A stretch of DNA of 64,000 bases from assembly GCA_002898315.1 (NCBI GenBank), contig BEHV01000002.1, positions 28,145-92,144 on the forward strand, written 5' to 3'. Below are positions 25,961 to 35,100 of the stretch, piece by piece (position 1 is the first letter of the stretch; each line of letters starts with the position of its first letter). The position numbers and the translations under genes were made by a program. Source of the DNA: a bacterium HR19. Its GTDB lineage: Bacteria > Calescibacteriota > Calescibacteriia > Calescibacteriales > Calescibacteriaceae. The notes under the pieces are model-generated. The model saw only the letters and a program-made list of their open reading frames with translations, was not told the DNA's origin and ran no database searches.

Positions 25961-26791
25961 TTATTTTTTCAGAGATATAACTGTTATGTTCCAGTCGTTT
26001 TCGTTTGGCTCTCTTTCTGTTTCAAGGAACGGTAGAAGATAAACTCTTTTGAATCCTGAAATTTTCAGCATAAGTTCAAGCTCTTTCGGGAAGAAAAACC
26101 TCATCTTGTGATTTTCTTCAAAAATATGCAAATTGTCCTCTCTGGCGTATATGACTTTGAAATTCACTTCAACTATGTGTTTCATAACATCTAATTTTGG
26201 GGTTGTTATTCTGAAAATTTTTTCGCTCTCTTGAAGGTTTATTTCTTTTACTTTCTGCGTGGGTTTGAGATTTATCACAGCTGGACCGAACCACACATCA
26301 AAAATAAATATCCCGTCTTCTTTCAGATGTTCTCTGACATTATAAAATGTTTTTATAAGGTCATCGTTTTCATTTATGTATCCGATAACTGCAAACATAG
26401 ATATTACCGCATCAAACCTATCTTTCAAACTGAAATTTCTTATGTCATCTCTGATGAACTTTATTTTTTTGTTGTTGAGATTTTTCAGTTTTTCTGTTGC
26501 TATGTTAATCATCTTTTCTGATATATCTATCCCTACTACTTCATATCCTCTTTTGCCGAGTTCAATTGAGTGATTCCCTGTTCCGCATCCTAAATCAAGA
26601 ATTTTTTTCACTTTGACCCTGAACATTTTGAATAGCTCTTCAAGGTAGTCGCACTCTCTCCGATAATCTTTATCTTTATACAGGGCGTCATATATTTGGG
26701 AGTAGAGCGGACCGAAGACCATTTGCTCTCTTTTTTCGTCTTCATAGCTTTTGCTTTCTCTTGAAGATTGTATCTTATTCTTTCCCAACAT
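25961..26791 (-). CDS. Class I SAM-dependent methyltransferase
   Basis: The 276-residue methyltransferase has motif I ILDLGCGTGNHSIELGKRGYEVVGID near 63-88 and a DAVISMFAVIGYI stretch, typical of small-molecule N- or O-methyltransferases, including those acting on amino sugars. Its ATG overlaps the end of the upstream aminotransferase gene by 17 bases, strongly suggesting translational coupling and a shared pathway: a DegT aminotransferase would make an amino sugar and this enzyme could methylate it. That link is inference. Confidence 0.82.
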   Translation of the reverse strand: MLGKNKIQSSRESKSYEDEKREQMVFGPLYSQIYDALYKDKDYRRECDYLEELFKMFRVKVKKILDLGCGTGNHSIELGKRGYEVVGIDISEKMINIATEKLKNLNNKKIKFIRDDIRNFSLKDRFDAVISMFAVIGYINENDDLIKTFYNVREHLKEDGIFIFDVWFGPAVINLKPTQKVKEINLQESEKIFRITTPKLDVMKHIVEVNFKVIYAREDNLHIFEENHKMRFFFPKELELMLKISGFKRVYLLPFLETEREPNENDWNITVISLKK

Positions 26792-27965
26792 TTTTCTCTA
26801 TCTTTAATTCTTTGCTTTGAATTGTTTTTTTGTTTTCAATTTCATCTATGACTTCATAGAATGCTTTGCATATTCTTTCTATTTTCTCATCGTTCAGGGT
26901 AAGTCCAGATGGAATGTAAAATCCGAACTCAGACAGAAACTCAGCAACTTCAAGTTTTTCTTCTCTGAACCAAGAGAACTTTTTGAAAGCAGGTTGAAGA
27001 TGTAGCGGGTAAAAGAAAGGTCTTGTCTGCACTCCTCTTTCTTCAAGCTTTTTCATAATAATATCTGCTTTCACCCCATTTTTCATGACTATTCCATACA
27101 TCCAGTATGTGTTTTTAGCGTAGCTTTTTTGGGTAGGAAGTTTTAAAATGCCTTTATCTTCAAGTTCCTTGAGCGTTTCTGAATATTTTCTGGCTATTTT
27201 GATTTTCTTTTCTATTCTCTCGCTCGCATTTTCAAGTTGAGCAAGTCCAATCGCTGCCTGAACATTTGTCATTCTGAAGTTGAACCCAAGTTCGTAGTGC
27301 AAAAATCTTTTTTCTGGGATAAAAGCTAAATTCCTCAATCTTCTCATTTTTTGAGCAAGTTTTTCGTCATCTGTAAGACACATTCCGCCTTCTCCTGTTG
27401 TGATGAGTTTATTCGCATAAAAGCTTGTGCAACTTATTACTCCAAAACTTCCGCATTTTCTGCCTTTATACTCTGAACCTATCGCTTCTGCAAAATCCTC
27501 AATAACATAAAGGTTATATTTTTCTGCTATTTCAAGTATTTTATCTACCTCACATGGATGCCCATATGTATGAACCATAAGAATTGACTTTGTTCTTTCT
27601 GTTATTTTCTCCTCTATTTTTTCTGGGTCTATGTTGTAGGTTTCTGGTTCTGAATCAACGAAGACAGGTATAAGCCCGTTATATATAACCGCAAGAGCGC
27701 ACGAGATTATGGTAAATGATGGAAGGATTACTTCCGAACCCTCTTCAAGTTCAAGAGCTCTTATAGCAAGTACAAGAGCGTTTGTCCCATTATTTACCGC
27801 TACTCCATATCTTCTCCCGCAAAATGAAGAGAATTTTTCTTCAAATTCTCTTATGAACTTTCCTTCTGATGAGATAAAAGTGCTTTTTACCGCTTCAAGA
27901 ACATACTCAATCTCTTTCTCGCCGATATATGGCTCATTTACAGGTATGAGTTCAGATTCGCCCAT
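26775..27965 (-). CDS. DegT/DnrJ/EryC1-family sugar aminotransferase
   Basis: This PLP-dependent aminotransferase for nucleotide-activated keto sugars has 396 residues. It begins with IPVNEPYIGEKE, has the conserved GTNALVLAIRAL segment near 60-71, and the PLP lysine in SFYANKLITTGEGG near residue 187. The C-terminal part includes TRPFFYPLH. It is first in a three-gene minus-strand group with two methyltransferases. A TAAGAT hexamer ends 7 nt before the ATG and there is no Shine-Dalgarno. Confidence 0.9.
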   Translation of the reverse strand: MGESELIPVNEPYIGEKEIEYVLEAVKSTFISSEGKFIREFEEKFSSFCGRRYGVAVNNGTNALVLAIRALELEEGSEVILPSFTIISCALAVIYNGLIPVFVDSEPETYNIDPEKIEEKITERTKSILMVHTYGHPCEVDKILEIAEKYNLYVIEDFAEAIGSEYKGRKCGSFGVISCTSFYANKLITTGEGGMCLTDDEKLAQKMRRLRNLAFIPEKRFLHYELGFNFRMTNVQAAIGLAQLENASERIEKKIKIARKYSETLKELEDKGILKLPTQKSYAKNTYWMYGIVMKNGVKADIIMKKLEERGVQTRPFFYPLHLQPAFKKFSWFREEKLEVAEFLSEFGFYIPSGLTLNDEKIERICKAFYEVIDEIENKKTIQSKELKIEKNVGKE

Positions 27966-27972
27966 TTCTTAA

Positions 27973-27978
27973 ATCTTA
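27973..27978 (-). promoter_or_regulatory. -10-like element of the DegT gene (leaderless layout)
   Basis: TAAGAT on the minus strand ends 7 nt before the ATG; no Shine-Dalgarno is visible. Confidence 0.45.
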
Positions 27979-28023
27979 ATTTGAAAACAGATTTTTCATT
28001 TTTCTTTCTTTACATATTTTTTT

Positions 28024-29019
28024 GTGAAGATTTCTGTTGTTATTCCTACCGCACGTTATCCGAACGAAGTAGAGCTTTTGATTCAAAAACTTCTCCAGCA
28101 GAGTTATCCACCTTATGAAATCCTTGTAGTAGATAATTCACAGAAAGATGATCATTCTTTTCAGATAAAAAAGATTGTGGAGAAGTTTGGTAGCAGAAAA
28201 TTAAAGTATATAAGAGAAAGAGAAGAAGGACTGCACAACGCAAGAAACAGAGGTCTTTTAGAGTCAAAAGGAGAAATAGTTTTGTTCCAAGATGATGATG
28301 CTTTGCCGGGTGATGGAAACCTTATAAAAGAAATTGTCTCTTCTTTTGAAAGGAACAGCAATGTTGGAGCTGTTGGTGGAAAGGTTCTGCCAATTTTTGA
28401 ATCTGAACTCCCTGAATTTTTCAAATACCTGAAACACTCGTATCTTTCTTTGTGCGACTGGGGAGATGAAGAAAAGGAAGTAGATTTTATCAACGGAAAC
28501 AACTTCGCAGTGGATAAAAAAATTGCTATTCATATAGGGGGATTTAATCCTGATTTATTTATTTCTCAAAATAAGATTTGGCTCATAGGCGATGGAGAGA
28601 GTGGTCTTTGCATAAAAATAAAAAACGCAGGCAAGAGAATAATTTATAATCCCAGAGCAGTGGTTTACCACAAAATAGGTAGAGAAAGAATGAGCTTGCC
28701 GTACCTGAAACAAAGAGCATTCAAACACGGAATACAGATGTCTTACTCAAAGTTTCACTGGGGGGAATTTCCGCAAAGACCTGTTTTGGCTCTCCGCTCT
28801 TTTGCTTTCCTATCACTACACATTATCTACAATATCATGGCTCGTTTAGATAAAACAAAAAGAGAAAGGTATGAGGTTGAAAGCTCTCTGATGAAGGCGA
28901 GATTTTTATATGAGATGAAACTCATTTATGACAGGAAATTGAGAGAGCACGTGAAGAAAAAAGATTGGATTTCGGAGCTGAAAAAATTGAGAAAAACCCA
29001 TCAAGATGCTCGTGAGTGA
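28024..29019 (+). CDS. Family 2 glycosyltransferase
   Basis: The 331-residue GT-A glycosyltransferase has an N-terminal SVVIPTARYPNEVELLIQ, donor-binding VVDNSQKDD near 36-44, and the metal-binding acidic motif FQDDDALPG near 91-99. The later GG and GDGESGLC region is typical of GT2 catalytic loops. The start is a GTG at 28024. It is divergent from the DegT group across a short shared intergenic region. Its role in a surface glycan is likely; the sugar is unknown. Confidence 0.85.
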   Translation: MKISVVIPTARYPNEVELLIQKLLQQSYPPYEILVVDNSQKDDHSFQIKKIVEKFGSRKLKYIREREEGLHNARNRGLLESKGEIVLFQDDDALPGDGNLIKEIVSSFERNSNVGAVGGKVLPIFESELPEFFKYLKHSYLSLCDWGDEEKEVDFINGNNFAVDKKIAIHIGGFNPDLFISQNKIWLIGDGESGLCIKIKNAGKRIIYNPRAVVYHKIGRERMSLPYLKQRAFKHGIQMSYSKFHWGEFPQRPVLALRSFAFLSLHIIYNIMARLDKTKRERYEVESSLMKARFLYEMKLIYDRKLREHVKKKDWISELKKLRKTHQDARE

Positions 29020-29102
29020 AAATCAAAATTTTCTTTGAACGCTTGTTCAAATGTTTTGTTTTTTTATCAAAAAATTTTGCGTGTGATGTTAAAATAAAAA
29101 CT

Positions 29103-31022
29103 ATGGAGAGATTGATATTGCAGTGGGGTAAAGAAAGCAAGATAAAAAATGTTCCCGAACTTTTTTACGAGAGAGTCAGAAGGTCTTACGGCAAATTAGC
29201 CTATAAATACAAAGGAAAAGGTGGAAAATGGATAGATGTCAGCTGGGGTGAATTTGGCAAGAAAGTAAGCTCTGTTGCAACATACCTTATAAAAAACGGA
29301 ATACAGAAAGGGGAAAAGATTTCTGTTTTGTCTGATACAAGACCTGAGTGGGCTATTGCTGACCTCGCTATACTCTCCGCCGGTGGAGTGACGGTTGGAC
29401 TATATCCTACACTATCACCGTCTCAGCTTGAATACCTTATAAACCATTCAGATTCTGTCTGGCTCTTTGTAGAAAACTCGGAGAAAATGGAAAAGGTCTG
29501 GAAGATAAGAGATAAAATTCCGAACATAAGAAAAATAGTTATTTTTGACACCGAAAACTGTGAGAGGTATTTTGATGACCCAAGAGTTGAGAGTTTTTCA
29601 AGATGTCTTGAAACTGAACCAGATGAAAAGCTTGTTTTTGATAGAATAAATTCTGATGGAAAAGAAGATGTTGCCATAATAGTTTATACTTCTGGAACTA
29701 CGGGAATGCCCAAAGGTGCGATGATCTCGCACGGGAACATAATATCTTTTTTATCTTCTTTTGATGACTTTGCAGAAGTTTTAGGTTTGGGAGACGACGA
29801 CCTCAGCTATCACTTTTTACCAATGGCTCATGTCGCAGAACACATCGCAGGTTTTTTCGGAAGGATAAATCTCGGACTATCAGCAGCTTATGCGACAAGT
29901 ATAAAGGCAGTCGTAGATGAAATAAAAGAGGTGAGACCGACTATTTTCGGTGGAGTCCCTCGTATTTTTGAAAAGGCATATTCAAGAATAAAAGAGGAAG
30001 TTGCAAAACTCCCCCAAAGGAGACAGAAGATTTTTGCTTGGGCAGAAAAAGTTGGAAGAGAATATGTGAGATATCTCAACCAGAGAAAACCTATCTCACT
30101 TCCCCTGAAAATAAAATACCAGATAGCTTATAACTTGGTTTTGAGGAGAATAAAAGAGGCGTTTGGGGGGCGTGTGAAATACTTTATTGCCGGAGCAGCA
30201 CCCATTCCATACGAGATTTTGGAGTTCATGTGGGCTTGCCAGCTCAAAATATATGAGGTATATGGACTAACGGAGGCAACAGTTATAACCCACGCTAACA
30301 CTCCGCTTGATTTCAAACTTGGAACTGTCGGAAAACCTATAAAATGTATTGAATGCAAAATCGCAGAAGACGGCGAAGTCCTGATAAAAGGTCCAACAGT
30401 TTTCAAAGGATATTATAAGAATGAAGAAGCAACACGAGAGGCGATAGACCAAGACGGCTGGCTACACACAGGAGACATCGGAGAAATAGATGAAGACGGC
30501 TTTTTAAAACTCAAAGATAGAAAAAAGCACATAATAATAACCGCCGGAGGAAAAAATATAGCACCAGCAGAAATAGAAAACAAAATAAAAGCGCAAGATA
30601 TACTGATTTCACAGGTTCATGTTCATGGTGAAGGAAGACCATACCTCACAGCGCTCATAACTCTGAACCCGCAGGAAGCGCTTGAATTTGCGATTAAAAA
30701 AAATATCCTTGATGAGAATGAGAAAAAACTCGCACAAAATATACTTGAACAACTCGCTGAAAAACCGCTTTCAAGACCACATGGACTTGACGACCTTATG
30801 AAAAAAATATCAAAGCACGAGCTTATTTATAATAGAGTCAAAGAAGCCGTTGATAGAGCAAATCAAGAACTTTCTCGGGTTGAAAATGTGAGAAAATTCA
30901 GAATATTTGAGAGGGACTTTTACATAGAGGAAGGTGAAATAACTCCTACTTTGAAGGTCAAGAGAAACGAGATAGAGAAAAAGTTCAAACATATTTTTGA
31001 AGAGATGTATGCTGAAAATTAG
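29103..31022 (+). CDS. Long-chain acyl-CoA synthetase (AMP-forming)
   Basis: This enzyme activates fatty acids to acyl-CoA through an acyl-adenylate. From the ATG at 29103 it has 639 residues; an upstream in-frame start at 29016 only adds a non-homologous stretch overlapping the previous gene. Motifs: AMP-binding IVYTSGTTGMPKGAMISHGN near 190-210, YGLTEATVITH, and TGDIGEIDEDGFLKLKDRKKHIIITAGGKNIAP. The long linker and C terminus match the FadD15-like FACS group, with residues typical of membrane-associated enzymes. TAAAAT lies within 12 nt of the ATG, with no Shine-Dalgarno. Confidence 0.9.
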   Translation: MERLILQWGKESKIKNVPELFYERVRRSYGKLAYKYKGKGGKWIDVSWGEFGKKVSSVATYLIKNGIQKGEKISVLSDTRPEWAIADLAILSAGGVTVGLYPTLSPSQLEYLINHSDSVWLFVENSEKMEKVWKIRDKIPNIRKIVIFDTENCERYFDDPRVESFSRCLETEPDEKLVFDRINSDGKEDVAIIVYTSGTTGMPKGAMISHGNIISFLSSFDDFAEVLGLGDDDLSYHFLPMAHVAEHIAGFFGRINLGLSAAYATSIKAVVDEIKEVRPTIFGGVPRIFEKAYSRIKEEVAKLPQRRQKIFAWAEKVGREYVRYLNQRKPISLPLKIKYQIAYNLVLRRIKEAFGGRVKYFIAGAAPIPYEILEFMWACQLKIYEVYGLTEATVITHANTPLDFKLGTVGKPIKCIECKIAEDGEVLIKGPTVFKGYYKNEEATREAIDQDGWLHTGDIGEIDEDGFLKLKDRKKHIIITAGGKNIAPAEIENKIKAQDILISQVHVHGEGRPYLTALITLNPQEALEFAIKKNILDENEKKLAQNILEQLAEKPLSRPHGLDDLMKKISKHELIYNRVKEAVDRANQELSRVENVRKFRIFERDFYIEEGEITPTLKVKRNEIEKKFKHIFEEMYAEN

Positions 31023-31049
31023 TTGAGAATTCAGTTCGCTTTGTCATCC

Positions 31050-32324
31050 TTATCCCAGAAATATAAACTTTGCAACAAATATAAGCGAGAGAATCACTAC
31101 CGCAGGGTTGAGGTCATTCCATTTTCCTGAAACAAGCTTTAAAAAAGTCCATGATATAAACCCGAAAGCTATTCCATCTGATATGCTCAGGGAGTAAGCC
31201 ATAACCAAGATTGTTATGAAAGATGGGATTGCAGATGTGATGTCTTCTGTGTTTATTTTGAGTGTGCTCATCATAAATATTCCAACGAATATCATCGGGA
31301 CAGCTATCTGAGGGTAAAATTTTGAACCGTTGAACTCTATCCCTCCTGCGATTGCCTTTATGATGGGTGAGAGAAAAAGAGAAGCAATAAATAAGAGCGC
31401 TACCACTATTGATGTGATTTTTGTTCTTCCTCCGGCTTGTATTCCTACTGCTGATTCAACATAGGTTGTGAGTGTTGTTGTTCCGAGGAGAGTTCCGATA
31501 ACTGCGCCGAGCGAATCAACAGTAAAGCACCGCCTTACAGTTTTTTTATCTGGCTCTATTCCGCTCACTTTGAAAAGTCCAACGAGTGTTCCAGCAGTGT
31601 CAAAAACATCAAGAAAAAGCAAAATAAAAAGTGCCTTTATAAGCACTCCTATATCTGGCTTGAAGAAATTCACATAAGGAAGTTCAGTCGGAATCTTCGG
31701 AATCTCAATTACTTTTTCAAAGCTTATAAAACCTTTTTGCCATAAAAACACTGCTGATGCTGCTACTCCGAGTATTACTCCCCATCTTATTCCGAGCGAG
31801 TATGCTGCTCCTGCGACTGCTAATCCGAGTGCTGTTGCTAAAAAAGGTAAAGATGATACATCTCCGAGTTTGACAAGAGCACCGGGATTTGATACAACTA
31901 TTCCTCCCCATTGAAGCCCCACGAAAGCTATCAGCAACCCTATTCCTGCTGAGATGGAGTTTTTGAGTTCATCTGGTATGCTTCTTATTATATATGGCAG
32001 AACGTTTGAGAGAGATATAGCGAGGGAGATAAGAGCGGAAAGGAGGTTTATAAATAGGGCTTGTTTTATGTTCAGTCCAAGCGAGCTTACAACAAAGAGC
32101 GAAACAAAAATGTTGTGTCCCATCGCTGGTGCTACTGCAAAAGGGACTTTTGCCCATATTCCCATAAGAAAAGTTGCTATCGCCGAGCTGACGCAAGTTG
32201 CAAAAAACACAGTGTAAAAATCAGCGTTCGCAGAAGAAAGAATTGAGGGTTGAACAAAAATTATATACGCCATAGCAGAAAAAGTTGAGATTCCAGCAAG
32301 TATCTCTCTCACTAACGCCAGCAT
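31050..32324 (-). CDS. NCS2/AzgA-type purine permease
   Basis: This inner-membrane purine (guanine/hypoxanthine/adenine) importer has 424 residues and about 12 hydrophobic helices. Family signatures include MAYIIFVQPSIL near 18-29, FATCVSSAIATFLMGIWAKVPFAVAPAMGHN (AzgA form AxAPGMGxNA), and LFLDVFDTAGTLVGL with the conserved Asp/Thr of the substrate site. The N terminus is slightly shorter than in many homologues. It is convergent with the acyl-CoA synthetase. It would supply purines salvaged alongside GuaB-dependent synthesis. Confidence 0.9.
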   Translation of the reverse strand: MLALVREILAGISTFSAMAYIIFVQPSILSSANADFYTVFFATCVSSAIATFLMGIWAKVPFAVAPAMGHNIFVSLFVVSSLGLNIKQALFINLLSALISLAISLSNVLPYIIRSIPDELKNSISAGIGLLIAFVGLQWGGIVVSNPGALVKLGDVSSLPFLATALGLAVAGAAYSLGIRWGVILGVAASAVFLWQKGFISFEKVIEIPKIPTELPYVNFFKPDIGVLIKALFILLFLDVFDTAGTLVGLFKVSGIEPDKKTVRRCFTVDSLGAVIGTLLGTTTLTTYVESAVGIQAGGRTKITSIVVALLFIASLFLSPIIKAIAGGIEFNGSKFYPQIAVPMIFVGIFMMSTLKINTEDITSAIPSFITILVMAYSLSISDGIAFGFISWTFLKLVSGKWNDLNPAVVILSLIFVAKFIFLG

Positions 32325-32390
32325 ACAACATTTATTTTTGTTGAGGGTTTAAATTTTTTGATTTTTCTTCTTTTTTGTCGTTTATCTGAC

Positions 32391-33107
32391 TTATTTTTTC
32401 TGATTCTGTATGTCTTTTGTTATCTCTTCAAGCTTTTCTATAAGAAATTTTTTGTGAAGGATTTTTATGAGTTCTGATGTTTTTTCTATGGCTATCTTTG
32501 CCATTTCCACTATTTTTTCCGGTGGTAGTTTCCCTATAACTTTTGAGTTGAATTCAGAGAACTCTATTTCTGTGAGTTTTTTGCATATATCTATGTAAGT
32601 TTTCATAAATTTTATGTTGAAACCGTTTTCTTCATTTATTCCGGCTTCTCTCATTTCATAAACGAGAGCGAGTATTTGATTATCAAATTCACCGCCATCT
32701 TTTATCATTCCTATTTTTTTGAGTTCTTCTAACACATTTTTTGGCAGGTCTATCTTTTTTTCTTCTTTTTTTTCTTTTTTGAACTCGTTAAGTATTCCCG
32801 CATCTATTCTTGTGAGAATCTCTTTTATGTCGATGTTTTTTTGGTCTTTGAGGATTTTTTTTATTTCTTTGAGTGGGAGAAATCTTTTTTGGAGCTGTTT
32901 TATTATTTTTATTCTTTCTACGGTTTCAGGAGGGTAGAGTGCCATTTGTTTTGATACCATAACCGGCTTTGGCAGAAGACCTTTTGATATGTAAAAGTGT
33001 ATTGTTGATTTCTCAACTCCTGCAAGTTCTGCTATCTTTCTTATGGGAATATAACCCATTTTTATCAGCTCTTCTTTTTTTGTCTTACTTGATTTTTCTC
33101 TGCCCAT
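32391..33107 (-). CDS. MerR-family transcriptional regulator
   Basis: The 238-residue regulator has a winged helix-turn-helix at about 16-85 (YIPIRKIAELAGVEKSTIHFYISKGLLP and YPPETVERIKIIKQLQ) and then a long helical C-terminal region without the Cys pattern of metal-sensing MerR proteins. An effector such as an acyl-CoA or other organic ligand is therefore more likely than a metal. It is divergent from an acyl-CoA synthetase gene, and the gap holds a good palindrome (33176-33197), so it probably controls that gene and itself. Confidence 0.85.
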   Translation of the reverse strand: MGREKSSKTKKEELIKMGYIPIRKIAELAGVEKSTIHFYISKGLLPKPVMVSKQMALYPPETVERIKIIKQLQKRFLPLKEIKKILKDQKNIDIKEILTRIDAGILNEFKKEKKEEKKIDLPKNVLEELKKIGMIKDGGEFDNQILALVYEMREAGINEENGFNIKFMKTYIDICKKLTEIEFSEFNSKVIGKLPPEKIVEMAKIAIEKTSELIKILHKKFLIEKLEEITKDIQNQKK

Positions 33108-33159
33108 AACCTTTATTTTTCTTATTTTATTCTGTGTTCTTTTGATTGATAGTTTTTGC

Positions 33160-33165
33160 TATAAT
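33160..33165 (+). promoter_or_regulatory. -10 element upstream of the second acyl-CoA synthetase gene
   Basis: A perfect TATAAT predicts a start near 33172, immediately before the palindrome at 33176-33197, and a leader of about 70 bases. No good -35 is seen at the usual spacing. Confidence 0.4.
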
Positions 33166-33175
33166 TTTTCTTGTA

Positions 33176-33197
33176 AAGAGTGTAAATTTATACTTTT
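33176..33197. promoter_or_regulatory. 22-bp palindromic candidate operator
   Basis: The core GTGTAAATTTATAC (33180-33193) and its flanks form an inverted repeat in which only three symmetric pairs fail. It sits in the divergent gap between the merR-type gene and the acyl-CoA synthetase gene, just downstream of a TATAAT, a place where a bound protein would block transcription. Confidence 0.45.
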
Positions 33198-33242
33198 CAG
33201 TTTTTGTTGAAATTGTTTTTCTGCTGATTTATTTTTTTATCT

Positions 33243-34784
33243 ATGGAAACAGTTGTGGAACTCCTTGAAGATAAAGCAAAAAGGTATCCGCAGAACAAAA
33301 TTGAGGTCTACGGTGTTGAAACTATGACATTTCAAGAGTGGAATTCAAAATCAACAAAACTTGCAAACATTCTCTACTATGATTTTGGAGTGAGAAAAGG
33401 AGATAGGGTTGCGATTATGTTCTCAAATAAAGATGCGGTGTTTTTCAAAATATCATATTTTGGAGTTGTAAAGTGCGGCGCTCTTCCCGTTCCCGTAAAT
33501 ATCAGATTGCCCGCAGAAGGAATAAAATTTGTGCTGGAAAACTCAGAAGCAAAAGGTATTATTTTCGGAGATGAATTTTCAGAAAACATACAGAAGCTCA
33601 AAAAAGAAGTAAAACTTGGTTTTTATATTTCAAGAAGTCAAGCCGAAAACGCGCTTTCAAACAAAAAAGATGGTAATCCCCCGCCTGTTGAAATCAAAGG
33701 TTCAGACCACCTTGATATAATTTATACATCAGGAACGACGGGATTCCCAAAAGGTGTGATTTCTACTCACAGGTCTCTTTTTGTGAGAGATGACTCAATT
33801 TATGAATCCATGTACGCAGGAAGAACATTCTTACACGCTGTGCCTTTATTTACATTCGCTGGCTGTCATGCTATGATGCTCATACCATTGCGATACGCTC
33901 TTAATGCGGTGATACTTCCGAAATTTGATGCGAAACATTTCCTTGAAGTTATGAAGAGAAAAGGTATAGTGATGGTTTATGCTGTCCCGTTCCACCTTCT
34001 TTCTGTTATGAGAGAGGAGGAGTTTGAAAAATCTGACCTTGAACACATAAAGCTTATTATGTTTGGAACCGCTCCGATGCCACCTTGGGCTGTAAAAAAA
34101 CTCGCAGAAAAACTTCCATCAACATGGATTATGAACCTTTACGGAGCTACCGAAGCGGGAATGGCAGGGTGTTTCCTCCCACCGGGTATGGCTTCTCAAA
34201 AACCAGATTCTATCGGAATACCACTCCCCCCAACAGAAGTCAAAATATGTGATGATGATGGTAATGAAGTGCCACGAGGACAGAAAGGAGAGATATGGAT
34301 GCGTATCCCCGGAGTAGACCCGAGAAAATACTTCAAAGATGAAGAAAGCTCAAAAAAAGTATGGACGGAAGATGGATGGGTCAAGACAGGAGATATAGGA
34401 TATATGGATGAAGATGGCTATCTTTATGTTGTTGATAGAAAAAAAGATATAATAATACGTGGTGGTTTCAATATATCGTCTGCGAAGGTTGAAGGTGTGA
34501 TTATGTCTCATCCAGATGTTGTTGAGAGCGCGGTTGTAGGAGTTCCCCATCCACTTTTGGGAGAAGATGTCTTCGCATTCGTTGTCGCAAAAAGAAAAAT
34601 ATCTGAACAAGAACTTATAAACTTTCTCAAAGATAAGCTTGCAGATAATGAAATACCTCGCTACTACGAGTTTGTAGATGAACTCCCTAAAAATGCAACG
34701 GGCAAAGTTTTAAAATACGAGCTCAGAGAGAGAGCGAAAAAAATATACGAAGAAAGAAGAAGGAAAGAAGGCAAGGAAGTTTGA
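33243..34784 (+). CDS. AMP-forming acyl-CoA synthetase / ligase
   Basis: This 513-residue member of the ANL superfamily activates a carboxylic acid to its CoA thioester. Motifs: IIYTSGTTGFPKGVISTHRS near 160-179, LYGATEAGMAG near 300-310, TGDIGYMDEDGYLYVVDRKKDIIIRGG, and the catalytic lysine in NATGKVLKYELRE near the C terminus. It is shorter than the enzyme at 29103-31022 and closer to medium-chain or 4-coumarate-type ligases; the substrate is unknown. Divergent MerR control is likely. The acyl-CoA dehydrogenase gene follows beyond a transposon remnant. Confidence 0.9.
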   Translation: METVVELLEDKAKRYPQNKIEVYGVETMTFQEWNSKSTKLANILYYDFGVRKGDRVAIMFSNKDAVFFKISYFGVVKCGALPVPVNIRLPAEGIKFVLENSEAKGIIFGDEFSENIQKLKKEVKLGFYISRSQAENALSNKKDGNPPPVEIKGSDHLDIIYTSGTTGFPKGVISTHRSLFVRDDSIYESMYAGRTFLHAVPLFTFAGCHAMMLIPLRYALNAVILPKFDAKHFLEVMKRKGIVMVYAVPFHLLSVMREEEFEKSDLEHIKLIMFGTAPMPPWAVKKLAEKLPSTWIMNLYGATEAGMAGCFLPPGMASQKPDSIGIPLPPTEVKICDDDGNEVPRGQKGEIWMRIPGVDPRKYFKDEESSKKVWTEDGWVKTGDIGYMDEDGYLYVVDRKKDIIIRGGFNISSAKVEGVIMSHPDVVESAVVGVPHPLLGEDVFAFVVAKRKISEQELINFLKDKLADNEIPRYYEFVDELPKNATGKVLKYELRERAKKIYEERRRKEGKEV

Positions 34785-34925
34785 GTCAAAAATTTTTATA
34801 AGCTGACGGGAGGGGCAATCAACAGTTAAAGGAAAATGTGCAATTTTGCGCAATTGGAGTTAAATGTTGCTAAGTGTGAAAAAAAGTTCAAAAACTTTAT
34901 AATATCAAAAGAGGAAGAGAGAAAA

Positions 34926-35100
34926 ATGCTAACTGCTAAAACTACAATTCAAGCGAGGCTTTTGATTAAAGGAGAACGAAAACAAATACTTGATGACCTT
35001 ATGAGACGGTGGTCTTCTTGTATGAGATTTGCATACAAAAGACTTCTTGAAGGAAAAACAAGAAACGAACTTAAACATATTTTTTACAGGAGAATTTTTC
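34926..35100 (+). pseudogene. TnpB (IS200/IS605 family OrfB) N-terminal remnant
   Basis: The first 50 or so codons read as an intact TnpB start: MLTAKTTIQARLLIKGER, then a helical RRWSSCMRFAYKRLLEGKTRNELK segment that I recognise from TnpB proteins, preceded by GAGGAAGAG. The reading then runs into a GC-rich stretch with no TnpB homology, so the RuvC core and zinc finger are gone. This looks like an internal deletion joining the 5' end of tnpB directly to a structured RNA-like 3' end. The frame stays open to 35453 only because the GC-rich part lacks stops. Confidence 0.65.
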
